A stretch of 64,000 bases of DNA from Balneolales bacterium ANBcel1 (GTDB lineage: Bacteria > Bacteroidota > Rhodothermia > Balneolales > Natronogracilivirgulaceae): assembly GCA_029688905.1 (NCBI GenBank), contig JARULB010000007.1:62001-126000 (forward strand). Reading direction: 5' to 3'. Shown piece after piece: positions 27,458-37,913 of the stretch. Under the pieces are notes generated by a model, which saw only the letters and a program-made list of their open reading frames with translations, had not been told where the DNA came from and searched no databases. Position numbers and translations under genes: made by a program. Every line of letters starts with the position of its first letter. Position 1 is the first letter of the stretch.

Positions 27458-29290
27458 ATGAAAGGTAATGGAACCAAACTGGCTTTTATCGTCGCTTTTC
27501 TTGTCATGACGATCTACTATTTGTTCCCCTCATTCCAGTATTGGCTGGAAATGCGGAACATCGACAGAATGCCTGAAGAAGAGCGTGTGGAGTATCTTCA
27601 GGACAACGAGACCCGCATCGACAACATGCGGCAAAAGATTCTGACCCTCGGCCTCGATCTTCAGGGCGGAATGCACGTTACGCTCGAACTGGCCACACAT
27701 CAGCTCATCGGCGAGCTCTCCGGTGAATACCGTGACGAGTTTTTTGACGAGGTGCTGAGTGCAGCATGGCAGCAGGCACAGGCCGAAAACACGGATGTCA
27801 TTCAGGAATTTGTGACCGCATTCGAAGAGCGGGATGCCGATGCGCGCCTGAGCCGCTATTTCCGTTCGGACGCCGACAACATCACCCGGCGGTCTACCAA
27901 TGCCGAAATTCAGGAATGGCTGCAGAACCAGCGCGACGCCGCGGTTGACCGTGCGATTGAGATTGTCCGCAACCGGGTGGATCGCTTCGGTGTGACCGAA
28001 CCCTCTATCGTGCGTCAGGGTAACAACCGCCTGGTGGTTGAGCTGCCGGGCGTTACCGACGAAGAGCGGGTCCGTGACCTGCTCCGCGGAACGGCGCGGC
28101 TGGAATTTCGCCTCACGGCCGATCCGGAAGACCTTCGCCATTCTCTGGAGCGTATTATCGCTTTTTATGATGCCGACGACGATGCGGATGACATCGATCT
28201 GGAAGACGAATGGCAGGACTTTGAACAGGATGATCAGGACAATCCGCTGATGCGTGTTCTCATACCGCAGGGGCAGGGGGTAACGTTTGGATCAGCCGCC
28301 GGCGCCGACACTTCGGAGGTTAACCGGCTGCTGGGCTCCGAAGAGGTTCGCCGCCTGCTCCCCCGCGACATTGAGCTGATGTGGACAGCCAACCCGCAGT
28401 TCCAGGCTGAAGGAAGAGGGTATTACTCCCTGATCGGTGTGCGGCGTCAGATTGAACTGACCGGTGACGTGATTACGGAAGCGCGGCCGACATTCGACCA
28501 ACACACCAACCGCCCGGAGGTCTCCATGACCATGGACCGCCAGGGTGCACGCACCTGGGCGCGTGTCACAGGGGCCAACATCGGCCGGCCTGTCGCGATT
28601 GTCCTCGATGGTGTGATCTACTCCTATCCGGTCGTCCAGGGCCAAATCACCGGCGGAAGGTCTTCCATCACCGGACTGGCCAGCAGTGCGGAAGCGGAAG
28701 ACCTGGTGAACATTCTGATGTCGGGCGCCCTGCCCGCGCCGCTGGATATCGTCCAGGAACGGACCGTGGGTCCCAGCCTGGGTGAAGCCTCCATCCGTGC
28801 CGGTTTCAATTCGGCTCTGTTCGGTTTGGCGCTGGTCATCATCTTCATGATCATCTATTACCGCACCGGAGGGGCCATCGCCAATATCGCCCTGATTCTC
28901 AACATCATCTTCATCATGGGTATTCTGGCGGCCTTTAATGCTACCCTGACCCTTCCCGGTATCGCGGGTATCGTATTGACCATCGGTATGGCGGTCGATG
29001 CCAACGTACTTATTTTTGACCGGATTCGCGAGGAGTTACGCGCAGGCAAGAGTCTCATTGCCGCTATCGACAGCGGATACTCCAACTCCATGAGCGCGAT
29101 TCTGGATGCCAACATCACCACATTCCTGACGGCGGTAATTCTGTTCAGCTTCGGAGTCGGCCCCATCAAGGGTTTTGCAATCACTCTGATGGCCGGTATC
29201 GCGGCTTCGCTGTTCAGCGCCATAATCATCACCCGAGTGATCGTTGACTGGATGACCAAGGATAAAAAGTGGATCGTCAGTTACGGCTGA
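27458..29290 (+). CDS. secD: Protein translocase subunit SecD
   Basis: Inner-membrane subunit that uses the ion gradient to pull exported proteins across after SecYEG-SecA. The 610-aa protein has one N-terminal membrane segment (~7-25), the D1 motif GLDLQGGMHVTLEL (~65-78), a periplasmic P1 domain, and five C-terminal membrane segments. The later D-motifs are seen as GPSLGEASIRAGFNSAL (~437-453), and GMAVDANVLIFDRIREE (~510-526). A strongly acidic stretch (~228-255: DADDDADDIDLEDEW and on) lies within P1. It pairs with secF, 52 bases downstream. Confidence 0.96.
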   Translation: MKGNGTKLAFIVAFLVMTIYYLFPSFQYWLEMRNIDRMPEEERVEYLQDNETRIDNMRQKILTLGLDLQGGMHVTLELATHQLIGELSGEYRDEFFDEVLSAAWQQAQAENTDVIQEFVTAFEERDADARLSRYFRSDADNITRRSTNAEIQEWLQNQRDAAVDRAIEIVRNRVDRFGVTEPSIVRQGNNRLVVELPGVTDEERVRDLLRGTARLEFRLTADPEDLRHSLERIIAFYDADDDADDIDLEDEWQDFEQDDQDNPLMRVLIPQGQGVTFGSAAGADTSEVNRLLGSEEVRRLLPRDIELMWTANPQFQAEGRGYYSLIGVRRQIELTGDVITEARPTFDQHTNRPEVSMTMDRQGARTWARVTGANIGRPVAIVLDGVIYSYPVVQGQITGGRSSITGLASSAEAEDLVNILMSGALPAPLDIVQERTVGPSLGEASIRAGFNSALFGLALVIIFMIIYYRTGGAIANIALILNIIFIMGILAAFNATLTLPGIAGIVLTIGMAVDANVLIFDRIREELRAGKSLIAAIDSGYSNSMSAILDANITTFLTAVILFSFGVGPIKGFAITLMAGIAASLFSAIIITRVIVDWMTKDKKWIVSYG

Positions 29291-29342
29291 TCCCTTCCGT
29301 CCCAAATCACCACCATTTTTAAAATCATAATTTATTACCGAT

Positions 29343-30260
29343 ATGAGACTCTTTGAAACCGCCAACTACACCATTATCCCGCATCGAAAGATCGGATATG
29401 CCATTTCCCTGACGCTGGTCGTCATATCCCTTGTTGCCATTTTCGGCCGCGGACTCCAGTACGGCATCGATTTCCGCGGGGGAATTGAAATCGTCATCGC
29501 GTTTGAACAGCCGGCCCAGGTGGAAGAACTGCGCTCCGCACTTACCGAGCCCCTGGGTGCCATGCCTGAAATCAGGCGATTTGGTGCCGGTCAGGATCTG
29601 CTGATTCGCGTCGACACCGACCGCTCGACCTCGGAGGTCCAGCAAGCCGTACTTGCGGCGGCGGCATCCGTCTATCCCGACAACCCTTCCAGTGTTATTC
29701 AGACTGAGAATGTGGGTCCCAGCTTCGCGGACGACCTCCGAAACGCCGCGCTGATGTCCATTGTCTTCGCGCTGATCGTGATCTTCCTCTACATCCTGAT
29801 CCGGTTCAAAAAATGGTCGTACTCGGCCGGAGCCGTTGCAGCCCTGGCGCATGATGTGATCATCACCCTGGGAATTTTCACCATCCTGCACGGAGTCGTG
29901 CCGTTCAGTCTGGATATCAACCAGGCGCTGATCGCCGCCTTTTTGACCATTGTGGGATACTCCCTGAACGATACGGTGGTTGTATTCGACCGGATCCGTG
30001 AAAACTCTCTGATTTTCAAGACGGAAAGCTTCGACAAGATGGTCAACCGGAGCGTGAACAACACCCTGAGCCGCACCGTTGTAACTTCGATAACCACCTT
30101 GTTTGTAGTTACAATACTGTTTATTTTCGGAGGAGATGTGCTTAAGGGACTTTCCTTTGCACTCATAATAGGTGTGCTGCTTGGAACATACAGCTCCATT
30201 TTTGTTGCCAGCTCGCTGTTGGTTGACCTGCAGCTGAAGACCCGGAAAAACGTCGCGTAA
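29343..30260 (+). CDS. secF: Protein translocase subunit SecF
   Basis: Partner of SecD in the inner membrane. The 305-aa protein has the first membrane segment (AISLTLVVISLVAIF, ~19-33), GIDFRGGIEIVIAF (~41-54), ENVGPSFADDLRNAAL (~121-136) and the conserved VGYSLNDTVVVFDRIRE region (~205-221), as well as RTVVTSITTLFVV (~243-255). Length is normal. Separate secD and secF genes, as here, are usual; some Bacteroidota have a fused protein. Confidence 0.96.
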   Translation: MRLFETANYTIIPHRKIGYAISLTLVVISLVAIFGRGLQYGIDFRGGIEIVIAFEQPAQVEELRSALTEPLGAMPEIRRFGAGQDLLIRVDTDRSTSEVQQAVLAAAASVYPDNPSSVIQTENVGPSFADDLRNAALMSIVFALIVIFLYILIRFKKWSYSAGAVAALAHDVIITLGIFTILHGVVPFSLDINQALIAAFLTIVGYSLNDTVVVFDRIRENSLIFKTESFDKMVNRSVNNTLSRTVVTSITTLFVVTILFIFGGDVLKGLSFALIIGVLLGTYSSIFVASSLLVDLQLKTRKNVA

Positions 30261-30298
30261 ATCAATCAACGGTTTTTAAACCATTTAATTTACTGCTT

Positions 30299-30646
30299 AT
30301 GAGCTTCAACGTGTCTGAGCGATACAATTGTGTCGTTATCGAATTCAAGGGTAATGTGATGGGAGGGCCTGATGCGCTCACCCTGAATGAAAAGCTTCAC
30401 GAGCTGATTGACCAGGGCAAAAAGAATGCCGTCGTGGATCTGAGCCGTGTCAAGTTCATGAACTCTTCGGGCCTGGGAATGCTCATCGGCGCGCTGACGA
30501 CCATGAGGAACGCCGGAGGTGATCTGCGAATTGCCAATGCCACAGACAAAATTGAAAGCCTGCTGATGATCACCAAACTCATCACGGTTTTCAAACACTT
30601 CCGGTCACTGGATGAAGCTGTAGATTCCTATTCAACACAGGAATAA
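30299..30646 (+). CDS. STAS-domain anti-sigma factor antagonist-like protein
   Basis: A 115-aa single-domain STAS protein of the SpoIIAA/RsbV type. The phosphorylatable serine region is seen in VKFMNSSGLGMLIGAL (~51-66), preceded by the AVVDLS strand. Such proteins bind an anti-sigma kinase (RsbW/SpoIIAB) or form part of other partner-switch systems; no kinase or sigma gene is close, so the partner must be elsewhere. It lies 38 bases after secF and is followed by a terminator. Confidence 0.85.
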   Translation: MSFNVSERYNCVVIEFKGNVMGGPDALTLNEKLHELIDQGKKNAVVDLSRVKFMNSSGLGMLIGALTTMRNAGGDLRIANATDKIESLLMITKLITVFKHFRSLDEAVDSYSTQE

Positions 30647-30683
30647 ACCGCAGTTTAATTTATCAATTTCTACCGAATCGGGG

Positions 30684-30711
30684 AAAGAGGTGCTTCGGCA
30701 CCTCTTTTTTT
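30684..30711 (+). terminator. Rho-independent terminator after STAS gene
   Basis: Perfect 10-bp stem AAAGAGGTGC (30684-30693) with GCACCTCTTT (30698-30707) around a TTCG tetraloop, followed by T residues. One of the strongest terminators in the window; it closes the secD-secF-STAS unit. Confidence 0.93.
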
Positions 30712-30735
30712 GTGAGGTACTTATCTATCTATTAA

Positions 30736-32019
<1,284 letters not shown>

Positions 32020-32220
32020 CCACACCTTCCCGGCACGACAGACAGTTTTTCCTGTTCCTGTCATATTCGGAATTAGATGGTTTGCGCACGTCAGCTACGC
32101 GAACGGCGTACTGCGACCGTATGTCTCCGTCACGGTGCATGATGGATGAACGGCGCCTTTTTGAATCATTTGGAACCGTATTGTCATTTTACACACCTTC
32201 TTGCTAAACCGACCAGATCA

Positions 32221-33396
32221 ATGGCTGATTCGTTTCAAGTCACCTACTTGCTGAGTTTGGCCGACGGAGAGAATGTAAATGACCGTGTTCTGGCCCTGCA
32301 ACTGGAGCAAAGTGCCGAGCTGCCGGAATCGGTTGTAGCTTCCATGGGGGTTTCAGGCGTCAAAGGCCGGATTGTGCAACAGTCCCGCCCATCCCCCCGG
32401 CAGGTTCTTGTAACCATTGCGTGGCCGGGTCAAAATCACGCCGGCGAAATCACCCAGTTTCTCAATATTCTGTTCGGTAACATCTCTCTGAAACGGGGCA
32501 TTGCAATTTTGGACATACAGTGGGATGCGTTGACTCCGGACCTGTTTAAAGGTCCCGCGTGGGGCATTGACCGTTTTCGCCAGGACTGGGATATCCCTCA
32601 CAGGGCACTCAGCTGTACAGCCCTCAAACCCATGGGATATCCAACCGGCAAACTGGCTGCCATCGCACATCAGTTTGCTGAAGGCGGGATCGACATTATC
32701 AAGGACGATCACGGCCTCACCAATCAGGAGCCGGCACCCTTCCGGAAGCGCGTTGCCGCTTGTGTTCAGGCAATGGATAAAGCCGCTCAAAACACCGGCC
32801 GGCGTTCCCGGTACTTCCCCAACATTACAACAGAACCGCACCTTCTCCGGGAACGTTATGAAATGGCGGCGGAACTTGGAGCCGACGGCGTGCTGCTGGC
32901 ACCCATGCTGACGGGGCTCGCTTCCATGCACTATCTGGCTCAGCTCCCGGTGGACCTCCCGATTATGGCACATCCGGCATTCAGCGGACCATTTGTGGCG
33001 CATCATCCATCAGTCCATGCATTGAAAAACAACGGAGCAGCATCCGAAGAGGCTTCCGGCATCCCGGGAGAGAGCCTTCACGGCTTTGAGCCCGGCCTGT
33101 TTTTCGGTGCATTGTGGCGAGCTCTCGGGGCCGATTTTGTGATTTATCCCAATGCCGGCGGCCGTTTTTCATTTTCACCTGACACCTGCTTGTCAATCAA
33201 TAAAGAAGCACTGAGGCAGGATATCCCTTTCCCCCGCACTTTTCCCACACCAGGCGGAGGAGTTCGGGCAGACCGTATGCCATACTGGCTGCAGCAATAT
33301 GGAAAAGAGATCACCTTTCTGATCGGAGGAAACCTTTACGAGGATCCCGCAGGTATTTATCATGCATCCCGTGCGTTTTCGGAAAGCCTTCGTTAG
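32221..33396 (+). CDS. RuBisCO-like protein (form IV)
   Basis: A 391-aa member of the RuBisCO large-subunit superfamily. The N-terminal ferredoxin-like domain (~1-125) is followed by a TIM barrel. The barrel has CTALKPMGYPTGKLA (~132-146; K136 matches RuBisCO K175, but K177 is Met) and GGIDIIKDDHGLTNQ (~155-169; KDDH replaces KNDE, so the Lys and Asp ligands are kept and Glu is His). It also has IMAHPAFSG (H251) and PNAGGRFSFS (~310-319), and the phosphate-binding TPGGGVRAD and IGGNL segments. True carboxylase activity is excluded by these changes. The adjacent cupin suggests a role as 5-methylthioribulose-1-phosphate isomerase, as in Rhodospirillum rubrum; this is inference. ATG 32221 is chosen; an in-frame start at 32146 adds residues outside the fold. 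Confidence 0.9.
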   Translation: MADSFQVTYLLSLADGENVNDRVLALQLEQSAELPESVVASMGVSGVKGRIVQQSRPSPRQVLVTIAWPGQNHAGEITQFLNILFGNISLKRGIAILDIQWDALTPDLFKGPAWGIDRFRQDWDIPHRALSCTALKPMGYPTGKLAAIAHQFAEGGIDIIKDDHGLTNQEPAPFRKRVAACVQAMDKAAQNTGRRSRYFPNITTEPHLLRERYEMAAELGADGVLLAPMLTGLASMHYLAQLPVDLPIMAHPAFSGPFVAHHPSVHALKNNGAASEEASGIPGESLHGFEPGLFFGALWRALGADFVIYPNAGGRFSFSPDTCLSINKEALRQDIPFPRTFPTPGGGVRADRMPYWLQQYGKEITFLIGGNLYEDPAGIYHASRAFSESLR

Positions 33397-33477
33397 TTTT
33401 CGTCAATACCTTGCGGCCAACACCAGACACACCGCCTGTAACATGATCCGGCGACTCCTGAAAACCCGGCACGTTTA

Positions 33478-33523
33478 GATCATCCGAGATAATAAAGCCG
33501 GGTATCGTTTCGGATTCATGATC
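33478..33523. repeat. Inverted repeat between RLP and cupin genes
   Basis: GATCAT (33478-33483) pairs with ATGATC (33518-33523), and CCGA (33484-33487) with TCGG (33510-33513), giving an imperfect stem with a ~22-base loop. No T-tract. It lies in the 164-base gap between the two genes and could modulate expression of the cupin or be a binding site. Confidence 0.35.
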
Positions 33524-33560
33524 ATCCACAGGCAGCAATTGAAAAATCAAACCGCTAACC

Positions 33561-34022
33561 ATGTCCGATCAATCAAAAATCATACGGTCTGAAAACTTCA
33601 CCTGGCCGGAAATTAAAAAAAAAGAGTACAAGTCAGATCAGCCCGGTTTTCAAGGCATTTCGAGATTTGTTCTGCTGGGTGAAAAGGAGGACGAGCAGGG
33701 GCTGAATATGCAAACCCGCTACTTTGAAATTGAGCGTGGCGGTTACTCGTCTCTTGAAAGACATCGCCACCCGCACACGGTGGTTATTGTCAAAGGACAA
33801 GGTTCAATGATACTCGGCAACTCCTGTCATAACCTGGAGCACATGGACACGGTTTACATCTCTCCCGGAACCGTACACCAGTTTCATGCCGACCTTGGCG
33901 AGCCTCTGGGGTTCATTTGCGTCGTTGACCGTTACCGGGACCGGCCGGAAACACCTGTGAGCAGGCAACAGCTCGAGACATGGATCTCCAATCCCGAGGC
34001 GCGAGATAAAGCCCGCATATAG
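33561..34022 (+). CDS. Cupin protein, probable 1-methylthioxylulose-5-phosphate sulfurylase family
   Basis: A 153-aa single-domain cupin. Metal-binding motif 1 is LERHRHPHTVVIVKGQG (H68, H70, H72; ~66-81), lacking the usual Glu, and motif 2 is ISPGTVHQFHADLGEP (H106; ~100-115). The C-terminal GFICVVDRYRDRP (~118-130, with Cys120) resembles the cupins associated with RuBisCO-like proteins. In Rhodospirillum rubrum such a cupin turns 1-methylthioxylulose-5-phosphate into DXP with release of methanethiol. Placement right after the RuBisCO-like gene supports the same reaction here; this is inference. The N-terminal ~20 residues are charged. A strong terminator follows. Confidence 0.8.
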   Translation: MSDQSKIIRSENFTWPEIKKKEYKSDQPGFQGISRFVLLGEKEDEQGLNMQTRYFEIERGGYSSLERHRHPHTVVIVKGQGSMILGNSCHNLEHMDTVYISPGTVHQFHADLGEPLGFICVVDRYRDRPETPVSRQQLETWISNPEARDKARI

Positions 34023-34058
34023 ATGAAACTCAGAAACCTTACGGCTTGCTGCCGATTC

Positions 34059-34087
34059 CGGCCATTCAAATGGCCGCGCTTTTTTTG
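34059..34087 (+). terminator. Rho-independent terminator after the cupin gene
   Basis: Perfect 7-bp stem CGGCCAT (34059-34065) with ATGGCCG (34070-34076), loop TCAA, then CGC and a run of seven T. It closes the RuBisCO-like protein/cupin unit. Confidence 0.9.
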
Positions 34088-34096
34088 ACAAACCCC

Positions 34097-34128
34097 TTGT
34101 ATGATAGGGAGTTTTATTAGTATATTTG
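34097..34128 (+). promoter_or_regulatory. Bacteroidota-type promoter of tRNA-Gly
   Basis: TTG (34097-34099), 21 bases, then TATATTTG (34121-34128), matching TTG-N17-23-TAnnTTTG. Predicted transcription start is ~34135, just before the tRNA at 34139. Confidence 0.65.
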
Positions 34129-34138
34129 TGCCTCTAAA

Positions 34139-34211
34139 GCGAGAATAGCTCAGCTGGTAGAGCACAACCTTGCCAAGGTTGGGGTCGCGGGTTCGAGTCC
34201 CGTTTCTCGCT
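34139..34211 (+). tRNA. tRNA-Gly (GCC)
   Basis: A 73-base cloverleaf: acceptor GCGAGAA with TTCTCGC, anticodon stem CAACC/GGTTG around TTGCCAA (anticodon GCC), T-arm GCGGG-TTCGAGT-CCCGT. Discriminator base T; CCA not encoded. Confidence 0.96.
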
Positions 34212-34220
34212 CAAGACATC

Positions 34221-34266
34221 AAACGGCGATTTTCAGTATAAAAGACTGGGATTCGCCGTTTTTTAT
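34221..34266 (+). terminator. Rho-independent terminator after tRNA-Gly
   Basis: AACGGCGA (34222-34229) pairs with TCGCCGTT (34253-34260) around a 23-base loop, followed by TTTTTATTTA. Ends the single-gene tRNA transcript. Confidence 0.75.
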
Positions 34267-34417
34267 TTATAAAACGTGGCACAAAAGCGCCACCTGCAGG
34301 CCCCCTGAGAGACACCAATCCGCTTATCTAGAGTTCGCCTGCACACCTGCAGGACTCCCGAGTCCAGTTCGTATTTCGCCGTACATATCCCCCACACGCC
34401 GGCTTCTGGATAAAAGA

Positions 34418-34448
34418 AACCCCGAGCGACTCGCTGCCGCCCGGGGTG
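34418..34448 (-). terminator. Terminator of the DASS transporter gene
   Basis: On the minus strand, ACCCCG pairs with CGGGGT across a GCG/CGC-containing inner region, followed by TTCTTTTA. It lies just past the transporter's stop. Confidence 0.6.
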
Positions 34449-34479
34449 ATATTCCTTCGATTGTCACGAGGACCTATGC

Positions 34480-35952
34480 TCAGAGCATGACTCCAAAGAC
34501 ACGACCGATGAGCAGGTACATCATACCGGTAATAACAAACACCATGAGTATGTTAAAGACAAAACCGGCACGGGCCATTTGAGGAATGCTGACCAGTCCG
34601 CTGCCATATACAATGGCATTGGGCGGGGTGGCAACCGGAAGCATGAACGCACAGCTTGCACCGATGGCCGCGGGAACCACCAGCAAGAGCGGATCTTGCC
34701 CCATGGCAATGGCAACTGATGCCAGAATCGGCAGAAAAGCTGCCGCCGTGGCCGTGTTACTGGTAACTTCCGTCAGGAATATGATCACAAATAAAGCGGC
34801 AATCAACAGTACAATAATCGGCACCCAGTCAAGTACGCCCAATCCACCACCAATCCATTCTGCAAGGCCGGTATTGGTAATGGCTGCGGCAAGACTCAGT
34901 CCACCGCCGAACAGGATCAATACTTCCCATGGAAGCTTTTTGGCATCATCCCAGTTAAGCACAAATTCACCTTTTTTGAAATTAATGGGCAGCAGGAACA
35001 TCAAAACAGCACCAAATATGGCAATTCCGGTGTCGGAGATATTCGGAACAAACCGGTCCAGCACATGAGCCCGGATAATCCACAGAATGGCTGTCATGGT
35101 AAAAACAACCGCAACCATTTTTTCCGCACGTGACATGGGTCCGGCATCTTCCAACTCTTTGCGGATTACATCTCTTCCTCCGGGAATCTGTTTCAGTTTT
35201 ACAGGGAATACGACGTAGGTCAGCATAAGAAATACCAGTGGCAGTGAAACTATCACCAGTGGCACACCTATGCCCATCCACTGGGCAAATCCGATATCGA
35301 CATTATAATTATCCAGCATATACCCGGCCATCAATGCGTTGGGCGGGGTTCCGATCAAGGTTCCAATTCCACCGATATTGCAGGCATAGGCAAGGCACAG
35401 CAGCATAACCAGGGCAAAATTGGTTCTGAATTCGCCGGTTTCCATCGCTTTTTCACTTTCCACGAGACCGATGATGGAGAGGGCGATGGGCAGCATCATC
35501 ATGGCCGTAGCCGTGTTGCTGACCCACATGCTCAGGAATGCAGCGGCCATCATAAAACCGATAATAATGGACGTAGGGCGGGTTCCAACAAAGTTTACAA
35601 CATTGAGTGCGATTCTGCGATGAAGATTGGTGCGCTCCATGGCCAGAGCGATAATAAAGCCTCCCATGAACAGATATATCAAGGGGTTGGCAAAAGGTTC
35701 CGTGGCCTGGGAAACGGGTCCGACACGAAGAATCGGAAACAGAATAATCGGCAACAGAGCCGTTGCCGGGATGGGGATGGCTTCCGAAACCCACCAAATT
35801 GCCATCAGCAAACCGACCCCCGCTACTGCCCATGCTTCGGACTCAAGCCCTTCCGGAGTCGGAATTATAAGAAAGAGGATAAAAACAGCGGGACCCAGAA
35901 ATAAACCTATTCTTTGCCTTAGACCATAGGTACTGCCTGATTCGTTTGACAT
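34480..35952 (-). CDS. DASS (SLC13) family sodium-coupled anion symporter
   Basis: A 490-aa inner-membrane transporter with about 11-12 hydrophobic segments. The two Na+/substrate SNT motifs, one per inverted repeat, are seen as WVSNTATAMMMLPIALSI (~143-160) and TSNTATAAAFLPILAS (~404-419). Each is followed by a GTPPNA (~206-211) or ATPPNAIVYG (~440-449) helical hairpin. The family carries dicarboxylates or sulfate with Na+; which one cannot be told here, although the PPNA pattern is common in the dicarboxylate-type members. The gene is isolated, with a long AT-rich upstream region and its own terminator. Confidence 0.93.
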   Translation of the reverse strand: MSNESGSTYGLRQRIGLFLGPAVFILFLIIPTPEGLESEAWAVAGVGLLMAIWWVSEAIPIPATALLPIILFPILRVGPVSQATEPFANPLIYLFMGGFIIALAMERTNLHRRIALNVVNFVGTRPTSIIIGFMMAAAFLSMWVSNTATAMMMLPIALSIIGLVESEKAMETGEFRTNFALVMLLCLAYACNIGGIGTLIGTPPNALMAGYMLDNYNVDIGFAQWMGIGVPLVIVSLPLVFLMLTYVVFPVKLKQIPGGRDVIRKELEDAGPMSRAEKMVAVVFTMTAILWIIRAHVLDRFVPNISDTGIAIFGAVLMFLLPINFKKGEFVLNWDDAKKLPWEVLILFGGGLSLAAAITNTGLAEWIGGGLGVLDWVPIIVLLIAALFVIIFLTEVTSNTATAAAFLPILASVAIAMGQDPLLLVVPAAIGASCAFMLPVATPPNAIVYGSGLVSIPQMARAGFVFNILMVFVITGMMYLLIGRVFGVML

Positions 35953-36567
35953 TGCTTAACCTCCCATTGGTTTTGGTCAATAATTTAAATGTCTTAACTA
36001 CATAATGATCCCAACATTTATCTGAAATAAATACCTGTTGCTACTTTTATACAAAATTGAATAGTATGATTATAGACACAACTATTACAATTACCATATG
36101 TACATTATTACTAATTTCACATAAAGATTTAATGAATTTATCTTAACACATTTCCGACTGCGAGGTGAATGAACGAGTATCCTGCTGATGATTCATTTTG
36201 CGATGATGTAGAAAATAAGAACTGTTCGCGTATGAGGGATATCAAACTATTCATTGCATTCAGCTGCCACTTTCAGCAAAATGAGGCAAACTAACAGCCG
36301 GAGGCGGCATGCAGAAAATGAGTGTTTGGTTTTCCGCATGAGATGCGTGATCTCTGGTCAGGGTAAAAGCAGTGTTGCTCGATTTGGAAGAACCGGCGCA
36401 GGCTGGCTTCTCAGCGGCGCGTCAAACAGAAAGTTCCTGGTCGCTGAAGGAGCGGGGATAGCGATTGGGGATCTTTCGAGAGCCGGAACCGGTTGCGGTG
36501 ACACGGGGGGTTTTTGGCAGAAAAAGATCGGCAGACAATGAGTCTGCATGATTTTTGGGAAAGCCGC
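35953..36567. other. Long AT-rich intergenic region upstream of the transporter
   Basis: 615 bases. The segment ~35980-36160 is markedly AT-rich compared with the GC-rich window and must hold the promoter of the leftward transporter gene. A plus-strand frame at 36254-36541 (95 codons, Arg/Gly/Ser-rich, unlike any family I know) is probably not a gene. A 6-bp inverted repeat GCAGAC/GTCTGC (36531-36536 with 36542-36547) followed by ATGATTTTT could be a terminator on the plus strand. I see nothing else. Confidence 0.4.
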
Positions 36568-36608
36568 AAAAAAAAACCGGTGCTCTGTGGTTACAGAACA
36601 CCGGTTGA
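36568..36608 (-). terminator. Rho-independent terminator after tRNA-Pro
   Basis: Read on the minus strand, AACCGGTGTTCTGT pairs with ACAGAGCACCGGTT (14 bp, one G-T pair) around a short AACC loop, followed by a run of T. Directly downstream of the tRNA-Pro 3' end. Confidence 0.88.
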
Positions 36609-36611
36609 AGG

Positions 36612-36685
36612 TCGGGATGACAGGATTTGAACCTGCGACCTCCTCGTCCCGAACGAGGCGCGCTACCGGGCTGCGCTACATCCCG
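36612..36685 (-). tRNA. tRNA-Pro (CGG)
   Basis: On the minus strand a 74-base cloverleaf: acceptor CGGGATG with CATCCCG, anticodon stem CCTCG/CGAGG around TTCGGGA (anticodon CGG), T-arm GCAGG-TTCAAAT-CCTGT. Discriminator A; CCA not encoded. It lies downstream of gap on the same strand, so it may be transcribed with it. Confidence 0.96.
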
Positions 36686-36690
36686 AATGT

Positions 36691-36716
36691 CCGGTGCTCC
36701 GGAAGAGGAGCACCGG
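36691..36716. repeat. Perfect 10-bp inverted repeat between gap and tRNA-Pro
   Basis: CCGGTGCTCC (36691-36700) and GGAGCACCGG (36707-36716) with a 6-base loop, 5 bases from the 5' end of tRNA-Pro. There is no T-tract in either direction, so it is more likely a processing or stability hairpin at the 3' end of the gap mRNA than a simple terminator. It shares CCGGTGCTC with the terminator on the other side of the tRNA. Confidence 0.75.
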
Positions 36717-36783
36717 GGCGATACAGGCAAATACCGTTCTGACTCCTTTTTGGGGATTCAAATCGGTATTCAAGCAAAGATCA

Positions 36784-37860
<1,077 letters not shown>

Positions 37861-37913
37861 TTATTTCGATAGTTTCAGAACGATTAAAGGTACCATTATA
37901 TCTGCTCGATTTC

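Noticed and set aside
29325-30269. 314-codon minus-strand frame opposite secF
   Set aside because: Antisense to secF with typical shadow composition.
32020-32220. SAM riboswitch upstream of the RuBisCO-like gene
   Set aside because: I looked for the usual stem arrangement and terminator but found no convincing match in the 201 bases.
32221-33396. Functional carbon-fixing RuBisCO
   Set aside because: The KNDE ligand set is altered to KDDH and the second KPK lysine is Met; no small subunit or phosphoribulokinase is present.
36254-36541. 95-codon plus-strand gene in the transporter upstream region
   Set aside because: No ribosome site, no family features, Arg/Gly/Ser-rich; a chance frame is more likely.
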